Origin: Anaerofustis butyriciformans
Lineage (GTDB): Bacteria; Bacillota; Clostridia; Eubacteriales; Anaerofustaceae
Assembly: GCF_036289385.1 (NCBI RefSeq)
Contig: NZ_JAYFFH010000002.1
Location: 62,001 to 126,000, forward strand
Length of the DNA stretch: 64,000 nucleotides
Direction of reading: 5' to 3'
A program made the position numbers and the translations under genes. How positions within the stretch are numbered: position 1 is the stretch's first letter; each line of letters opens with the position of its first letter. The notes under the pieces were generated by a model. That model was not told where the DNA came from. It saw nothing but the letters and a program-made list of their open reading frames with translations, and searched no databases. Below, piece by piece: positions 59,011 through 64,000 of the stretch.

Positions 59011-62000
59011 ATGAGCTACTTTAACATAGTTGCATCAACAACCGAAAACACCGTAATAACAGAATATAAACCGGGAATACAAACTGCAAAAGCATATCAA
59101 AGCGAAGCAGAACTTGAAAAAGAATTTATAAATCTGCTAATGTCTCAAGGTTATGAATATGTAGATATACATACACAAGATGAACTTAAACTTAATTTAA
59201 GGAAACAGCTTGAAAAATTAAATAACTATGAATTCAGCGATATGGAATGGGAAAGATTTTATAAAGATTCCATAGCAAATAAAAATGAACATATAGTTGA
59301 AAAGACAAGAAAAATACAAGAAGACTATATTCAAGTATTAAAAAGAGACGACAACACATCAAAAAATATCTCTCTTTTAGATAAAAACAATATTCATAAC
59401 AATCATTTGCAGGTTTTAAATCAATACGAAGTGACAAAAGAAGAAGGGGCAAACTACGATAACAGATACGATGTTACAATTCTCGTAAACGGACTTCCTC
59501 TTATTCATATTGAACTAAAAAGAAGGGGAATAAACATAAAAGAAGCTTTTAATCAAATTAACCGCTATCAAAGAGATTCTTTCTTTGCGGGAGACGGTCT
59601 TTTTGAATATGTTCAAATATTTGTTATTTCAAACGGAGTAAATACAAAATATTATTCCAACTCCACCAGATATAATGCCATAAAAGAAGCCACAACAAAA
59701 AATTCAAACAAAAATAAAACCAGCAATAGTTTTGAATTTACCAGCTTTTGGGCAGATGCAAACAATAAAATAATTCCCGATTTAATAGACGTTGCAAAAA
59801 CATTCTTTGCAAAACATACAATTCTTAACATAATTGCAAAATACTGCATATTTACATCGGAAAATATGCTTATGGTAATGAGACCTTATCAAATTACGGC
59901 AACGGAAAGAATAATAAACAGAATACAAATTGCAAACAACTATAAAAAATACGGAAGTATTGCATCAGGTGGATATATTTGGCATACGACAGGAAGCGGA
60001 AAAACCCTAACTTCCTTTAAAACTGCGAGAATAGCCTCTAATTTAGATTTTATAGATAAAGTTATATTTGTCGTAGACCGTAAAGATTTGGATTATCAGA
60101 CAATGAAAGAATACGACAGGTTTGAAAAAGGATGTGCAAACAGCAACACTTCAACTGCCGTATTGACAAAACAGCTTGAAGACGATAATGCAAGAATTAT
60201 AATAACGACAATACAAAAGCTTTCAACTTTCGTAAAGAAAAATGAAAAACACGATATATATGATAAACAAATTGTATTAATTTTTGATGAGTGCCATAGA
60301 AGTCAATTCGGCGAAATGCACAAAGCAATAGTAAAAAACTTTAAGAAATATTATTTATTCGGTTTTACGGGAACGCCTATTTTTGCCGTAAATGCGAAAG
60401 GAATAAATAGTGGCAGCAATTTAACGACAGCTCAAACATTCGGGGATTTACTTCATACATACACAATAGTAGATGCCATAAACGACAGAAATGTTCTGCC
60501 TTTTAGAGTAGAATACAACAAGACAATGGACTATGAAGATAATATCAAAGATAAGCAGGTATACGACATAGACAGAGAAAATGTATATATGGCAAAAGAA
60601 AGAATCTCACTTATTACAAAATATATCTTAGACCACTTTGACCAAAAGACATATAGGGGAAACAAAACCTATGTTTTTAATTCCCTAAAAAATATTGAAC
60701 AAGTTGCCACAAATAAAGATAAGAAAATTGAAGAAATAAAACAAAAACAAAGATTAAGCGGTTTTAATTCCATTTTTGCAGTAGCAAGCGTTGAAATGGC
60801 AAAGGCTTATTACAGCGAGTTTAAAAAACAGATGAACGAAAATAGGAATAAGCAATTAAAAATCGCTCTTATTTACAGTTATAGCCAAAATGAAGAAGAA
60901 GCAGATGGAATTTTAGGAGAAGAAAACAGCGAAGATACTTCCGCTTTAGATACAAACAGCAGAGAATTTTTGGAAGATGCAATAAAAGACTATAACAAAA
61001 TGTTTAACACTTCCTATGATACAACAAGCGATAAATTCCAAAATTATTATAAAGATGTATCCCTTAGAATGAAAAATAAGGAAATTGATTTGCTTATTGT
61101 AGTAAATATGTTTTTAACAGGATTTGATGCAACTACTCTTAATACATTATGGGTAGATAAAAATTTAAAAATGCATGGCTTGATTCAAGCATTCAGCAGA
61201 ACCAACAGAATTTTAAATTCAATTAAAACATTTGGGAATATAGTTTGTTTTAGAAATCTTCAAAAAGAAGTAGATGATGCTCTTGCATTATTTGGCGATA
61301 AAGACGCAGGAGGAATTGTATTAATAAGAAAATTCAAAGACTATTTTTATGGCTATACAAACGAAAAGGGAGAAAACAAACCCGGTTATATCGACCTAAT
61401 AAATAAATTAAAAGAGAAATTCCCGTTAAGTGAAGAAAGAATAACAGGGGAAGAAAGACAAAAAGAATTTATAATGCTTTTTGGCTCTATACTTAGAATG
61501 AGAAATCTTTTAAATTCCTTTGATGAATTTGAAGAAAATGACATAATATCCATAAGAGACATACAAAACTACACAGGAAGATATCAAGATATTAGAGATG
61601 AATGGATAAACAAAAAAGATATGGAAAAAGAAGATATAACCAATGATGTTATATTTGAAATAGAACTTATAAAGCAAGTAGATATAAATATTGATTATAT
61701 ATTAATGCTTGTAAAAAAATATCATGAAAGTCACTGCAAAGACAAAGAAGTATTAATTAATATACAAAACGCAGTTGATGCAAGTTATGAATTAAGAAGT
61801 AAAAAAGTTCTAATTGAAAACTTTATTGAAAGAGTAAATGAAACAGACAATATAAACGAAGAGTGGAAAAATTTTATAAAGAAAGAAAAAGAAAAAGAAC
61901 TTGATAAAATAATTAAAGAAGAAAACTTAAAAGAAGAAGACACTAAAAAGTTTATTCAAAATGCGTTTAGAGACGGATATATAAAAACAACAGGAACGGA

Positions 62001-62124
62001 CATTGACAAAATAATGCCTCCTGTATCAAGATTTTCTAAAGAGGGAAACAAACGAAAAGAGAAAAAACAAAAGGTTATTGAAAATCTAAAAGAATTTTTT
62101 GATAAATTCTTTGGTATAGGTTAA
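59011..62124 (+). CDS. hsdR: Type I restriction endonuclease subunit HsdR
   Basis: The 1,037-residue protein has an N-terminal nuclease domain with Asp154 and Glu168-x-Lys170 (in IHIELKRRG), then Walker A TTGSGKT (Lys331), DECH (426-429), FGFTGTP and later helicase motifs around TGFDATTLNTLWVD and QAFSRTNRIL. HsdR translocates DNA and cuts at a distance from unmethylated sites. The gene follows hsdS by 15 bases. The terminator after it closes the operon. Confidence 0.95.
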   Translation: MSYFNIVASTTENTVITEYKPGIQTAKAYQSEAELEKEFINLLMSQGYEYVDIHTQDELKLNLRKQLEKLNNYEFSDMEWERFYKDSIANKNEHIVEKTRKIQEDYIQVLKRDDNTSKNISLLDKNNIHNNHLQVLNQYEVTKEEGANYDNRYDVTILVNGLPLIHIELKRRGINIKEAFNQINRYQRDSFFAGDGLFEYVQIFVISNGVNTKYYSNSTRYNAIKEATTKNSNKNKTSNSFEFTSFWADANNKIIPDLIDVAKTFFAKHTILNIIAKYCIFTSENMLMVMRPYQITATERIINRIQIANNYKKYGSIASGGYIWHTTGSGKTLTSFKTARIASNLDFIDKVIFVVDRKDLDYQTMKEYDRFEKGCANSNTSTAVLTKQLEDDNARIIITTIQKLSTFVKKNEKHDIYDKQIVLIFDECHRSQFGEMHKAIVKNFKKYYLFGFTGTPIFAVNAKGINSGSNLTTAQTFGDLLHTYTIVDAINDRNVLPFRVEYNKTMDYEDNIKDKQVYDIDRENVYMAKERISLITKYILDHFDQKTYRGNKTYVFNSLKNIEQVATNKDKKIEEIKQKQRLSGFNSIFAVASVEMAKAYYSEFKKQMNENRNKQLKIALIYSYSQNEEEADGILGEENSEDTSALDTNSREFLEDAIKDYNKMFNTSYDTTSDKFQNYYKDVSLRMKNKEIDLLIVVNMFLTGFDATTLNTLWVDKNLKMHGLIQAFSRTNRILNSIKTFGNIVCFRNLQKEVDDALALFGDKDAGGIVLIRKFKDYFYGYTNEKGENKPGYIDLINKLKEKFPLSEERITGEERQKEFIMLFGSILRMRNLLNSFDEFEENDIISIRDIQNYTGRYQDIRDEWINKKDMEKEDITNDVIFEIELIKQVDINIDYILMLVKKYHESHCKDKEVLINIQNAVDASYELRSKKVLIENFIERVNETDNINEEWKNFIKKEKEKELDKIIKEENLKEEDTKKFIQNAFRDGYIKTTGTDIDKIMPPVSRFSKEGNKRKEKKQKVIENLKEFFDKFFGIG

Positions 62125-62157
62125 AAAACAAAGATATAAAATATCTTTGTTTTTTTT
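62123..62157 (+). terminator. Terminator of the hsd operon
   Basis: Arms AAACAAAGATA (62126-62136) and TATCTTTGTTT (62142-62152) with a 5-base loop are followed by TTTTT. Confidence 0.85.
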
Positions 62158-62207
62158 ATATACTATTACATAAATTTATAATATAATAAAAAAAGAGGGA
62201 ACAAAAA

Positions 62208-62729
62208 ATGAGAAAAAGAATTATACTGCCTTTATTATTAATATTCTATCCTTATATTCTTCTTTTTATGTTTGGACTAATAGACGAAGATAATCTGCTT
62301 TATGTTCTTTTCCCATATTTTATTTTTACGATTATCTTATACATAGCAAATATAATAAATGCATGTATATTAAATGAAGAAAATGGATTTTATAAACTTG
62401 CTTTTTGGAATATGCTAATAAAGCTTATACATATTCCTTTCTTTATTTTAATATTTATAATTGGAATGATATTTTTAATGGCTATGGTAGTTCCAGCATT
62501 ATTTATCCTTTCTCCGATAATTTGTTTTATTCTAGCATGTCTTGATTATATATTAATCCTGGTATCTTCTTCATACGGAATAAATGCTATTACAAAAATG
62601 AGAAATGAAAATATTTTATCAAAGAAAGAAGCTGTTATTTATATAATAATGCACTTCATTTTTGTATTAGATGTAATAAGCGCAATAATAATTTTTATTA
62701 AAGCAAAAAAAGAAAAGAAAAAAAGATAA
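62208..62729 (+). CDS. Integral membrane protein, 173 residues
   Basis: About five hydrophobic helices (ILPLLLIFYPYILLFMFGLI, YFIFTIILYIANIINACIL, MLIKLIHIPFFILIFIIGMI, FILSPIICFILACLDYILIL, VIYIIMHFIFVLDVISAIII) with short loops and a basic end. No family recognised. It converges on the XRE gene with which it shares a terminator, and may be functionally linked to it because that regulator also has membrane helices. Confidence 0.6.
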   Translation: MRKRIILPLLLIFYPYILLFMFGLIDEDNLLYVLFPYFIFTIILYIANIINACILNEENGFYKLAFWNMLIKLIHIPFFILIFIIGMIFLMAMVVPALFILSPIICFILACLDYILILVSSSYGINAITKMRNENILSKKEAVIYIIMHFIFVLDVISAIIIFIKAKKEKKKR

Positions 62730-62748
62730 GTTTTACTTATCTTTTTTT
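62721..62748. terminator. Bidirectional terminator overlapping two stop codons
   Basis: Arms AAAAGATAAG (62721-62730) and CTTATCTTTT (62736-62745) with a 5-base loop lie across the ends of both convergent genes and are flanked by A and T runs. Confidence 0.85.
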
Positions 62749-63248
62749 AATGCTTTTTTTCTTTCTTTTAAAGATATTCTATTTGAACTGTTATATAAAC
62801 CCACAAGTTCAAAAGAAGTTCCAAGCCCATAAAACAGTCCGCTTACAAATTGGGCTATGTTTTCCCTAAAAATAAAATCTAAATAAAGAATATAATTATT
62901 TAAAATTGCAAGAATAGTAAACAAAATTCCTAAGAATAAAAATCTGTTTACTTTTTTTGCTTTAGATGACTGTTCTTCCATAGAATAATTAATAAGCCTT
63001 TCCACAGTATCCTTTAACTGCTTTAACTCATCAATATTCATTCTTCTTCCATTTAAAAGCTCACTTATTGTTATATCGAATTCTTCACAAATCATATCAA
63101 GCAAAGATAAATCCGGCATTGTTTTTCCGTTTTCCCACCTTGAAACAGATTTGTTGCTTACATTTAACTTCTCGGCAAGCTGCTCTTGAGTTAAATTCTT
63201 TTCTTCTCTTAGACTTTTTATAAATTTACCAATCTGAGATTGATTCAT
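62733..63248 (-). CDS. XRE-family regulator with two C-terminal membrane helices
   Basis: The 171-residue protein has an N-terminal HTH (IGKFIKSLREEKNLTQEQLA, EKLNVSNKSVSRWENGKTMP) and two hydrophobic segments (NRFLFLGILFTILAILNNYI, FIFRENIAQFVSGLFYGL). Membrane-tailed XRE proteins may sense membrane signals. It converges with the membrane protein gene 62208 and is followed upstream by a partial gene. The SD AGGAG precedes ATG 63248. Confidence 0.82.
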   Translation of the reverse strand: MNQSQIGKFIKSLREEKNLTQEQLAEKLNVSNKSVSRWENGKTMPDLSLLDMICEEFDITISELLNGRRMNIDELKQLKDTVERLINYSMEEQSSKAKKVNRFLFLGILFTILAILNNYILYLDFIFRENIAQFVSGLFYGLGTSFELVGLYNSSNRISLKERKKALKKDK

Positions 63249-63332
63249 GTTAATTCTCCTTTTCTATCCTATCTTTAATCTCATTATGATATTTTTATGT
63301 TTTTTATAAAGGACAGAGGGTGAGAATTCATG

Positions 63333-64000
63333 TTAATTTGTAACTTTTACTCCGTCTTTATATTCTGCTTTGTGATTTTCGTCTATATATATTTCAAATG
63401 AAGCATTTTTCCCATATTTTTCAAGTAAATCTTTCTCTATTTTTTCCATGCTATCAAAAAGATGTTGTTTTTCTTCTTCGGTTAATTTATCCAATTTATA
63501 GTCATAGGAACGTATATAAATAAAAAATTCATGCTTATCATAATTTAGATAATCTTTAGCACTTACATCTTTTACGTTAAACCATTCCTGTTTTATTAAA
63601 TCATCATAAAATTCGGGTTCAGGGTTACCGCCGTTATAAGATATCTCTATGGTTAAAGCCTCTCTTTCTTTTTCGCTTAAATAAGGTGCTATGCTCTCTT
63701 TCATAACTTTATCCCCGCAAATAGAAAAAGAAATATTCATAAATTCTAATGTAAGAGCTTGTTTTTTTGAATATCGTTTTTTGCTGAGAAAAGAATATTT
63801 ATCGTTATTTATTCTATAGGTATGGTCTGAAATTATTGCCATTTCTCTTTTATTGTCAGCATTCATATAAGTTATATTCCACTCATTGAACTTACCCGGT
63901 ACACTGTGAGATAAATAAGGAGCAGAATGAACTACTATATATTCATCATATATTATACTTTCCTTTGTTTCTTCTGATACACTTTCCCAATTACCTTTAC
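63333..64000 (-). CDS. Unknown protein, 5' end beyond the window
   Basis: The frame stays open from 63866 to the window end with no stop, so the true start lies outside; at least 222 residues are present. An internal ATG at 63866 is therefore not taken as the start. The visible part is acidic and mixed alpha/beta (IAPYLSEKEREALTIEISYN, YKLDKLTEEEKQHLFDSMEK, ASFEIYIDENHKAEYKDGVK). It looks like a secreted or surface-type hypothetical protein of Firmicutes, but no family is recognised. Confidence 0.6.
   Translation of the reverse strand, partial: KGNWESVSEETKESIIYDEYIVVHSAPYLSHSVPGKFNEWNITYMNADNKREMAIISDHTYRINNDKYSFLSKKRYSKKQALTLEFMNISFSICGDKVMKESIAPYLSEKEREALTIEISYNGGNPEPEFYDDLIKQEWFNVKDVSAKDYLNYDKHEFFIYIRSYDYKLDKLTEEEKQHLFDSMEKIEKDLLEKYGKNASFEIYIDENHKAEYKDGVKVTN

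Noticed and set aside
55240..62124. Type I restriction operon as part of the ICE cargo
   Set aside because: It lies to the right of the integrase, the tRNA fragment and its terminator, and has the AT-rich character of the flank.
1..64000. CRISPR array, rRNA or group II intron
   Set aside because: No regular repeat-spacer pattern, rRNA signature or reverse transcriptase motif was seen on either strand.

Overview
The window looks like DNA from a low-GC anaerobic Firmicute (Clostridia/Tissierellia type). Gene content, strong AGGAGG-type ribosome binding sites, TTG/GTG starts, a class B sortase and the type of conjugation genes all fit. Positions 1 to about 50,296 are most of an integrative and conjugative element (ICE) of the broad Tn1549/CTn family. 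Its left end lies outside the window. Its right end is a 3' fragment of a tRNA gene, probably tRNA-Arg(CCU), at 50,253-50,296. To the right is visibly more AT-rich chromosomal-type DNA.

ICE layout. 1-7.8 kb: end of a ParB-like protein, a lipoprotein, a giant sortase-anchored thioester/CnaB adhesin, and small element-specific genes. 7.8-17.7 kb: a 2,639-residue ArdC-like/adenine methylase/SNF2 helicase fusion with a TnpV-like gene nested in another frame, a TOPRIM protein and a DUF4314/DUF3846 protein. 17.7-31.1 kb: candidate oriT, MobC, relaxase, PcfB, an ArdC-like protein, the VirD4 coupling protein, pilin-like Maff2, an inserted MT-A70 methylase, VirB6-, PrgI- and VirB4-like transfer proteins, the class B sortase and a CHAP wall hydrolase. 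Together these make an almost complete mobilisation and Gram-positive type IV secretion module; the sortase probably anchors the adhesin.

31.2-45.2 kb is cargo. It has an XRE regulator divergent from a SLOG protein; a possible multi-nuclease defence cluster (HNH, DUF262/GmrSD-like, small helical protein, and an unrecognised 552-residue protein with a PD-(D/E)xK signature); and a LlaJI-like restriction system (HTH control protein, m6A methylase, m5C methylase, McrB-like motor, LlaJI-type nuclease). A convergent zinc-finger gene closes this part.

45.2-50.3 kb is the regulation and integration module. A long leader carries stacked hairpins and a 14-codon leader peptide before a sigma-like factor. 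A MazF/PemK toxin-like protein, six related helix-turn-helix modules in four genes, and a tyrosine integrase follow. The leader resembles the attenuator of tet(M) in Tn916, but no tet gene follows it here.

50.3-64 kb, chromosomal flank: a small membrane protein; a cupin-ferredoxin-Hcp operon (nitrosative stress) divergent from a Crp/Fnr regulator; a hypothetical gene; a sugar acetyltransferase; a complete type I restriction operon (hsdM-rhuM-hsdS-hsdR) with TAEL spacer repeats in HsdS; a membrane protein; an XRE regulator with a membrane tail; and a gene cut by the window end. No rRNA, intact tRNA or CRISPR array was found. All names rest on motifs and family memory; no search was run.
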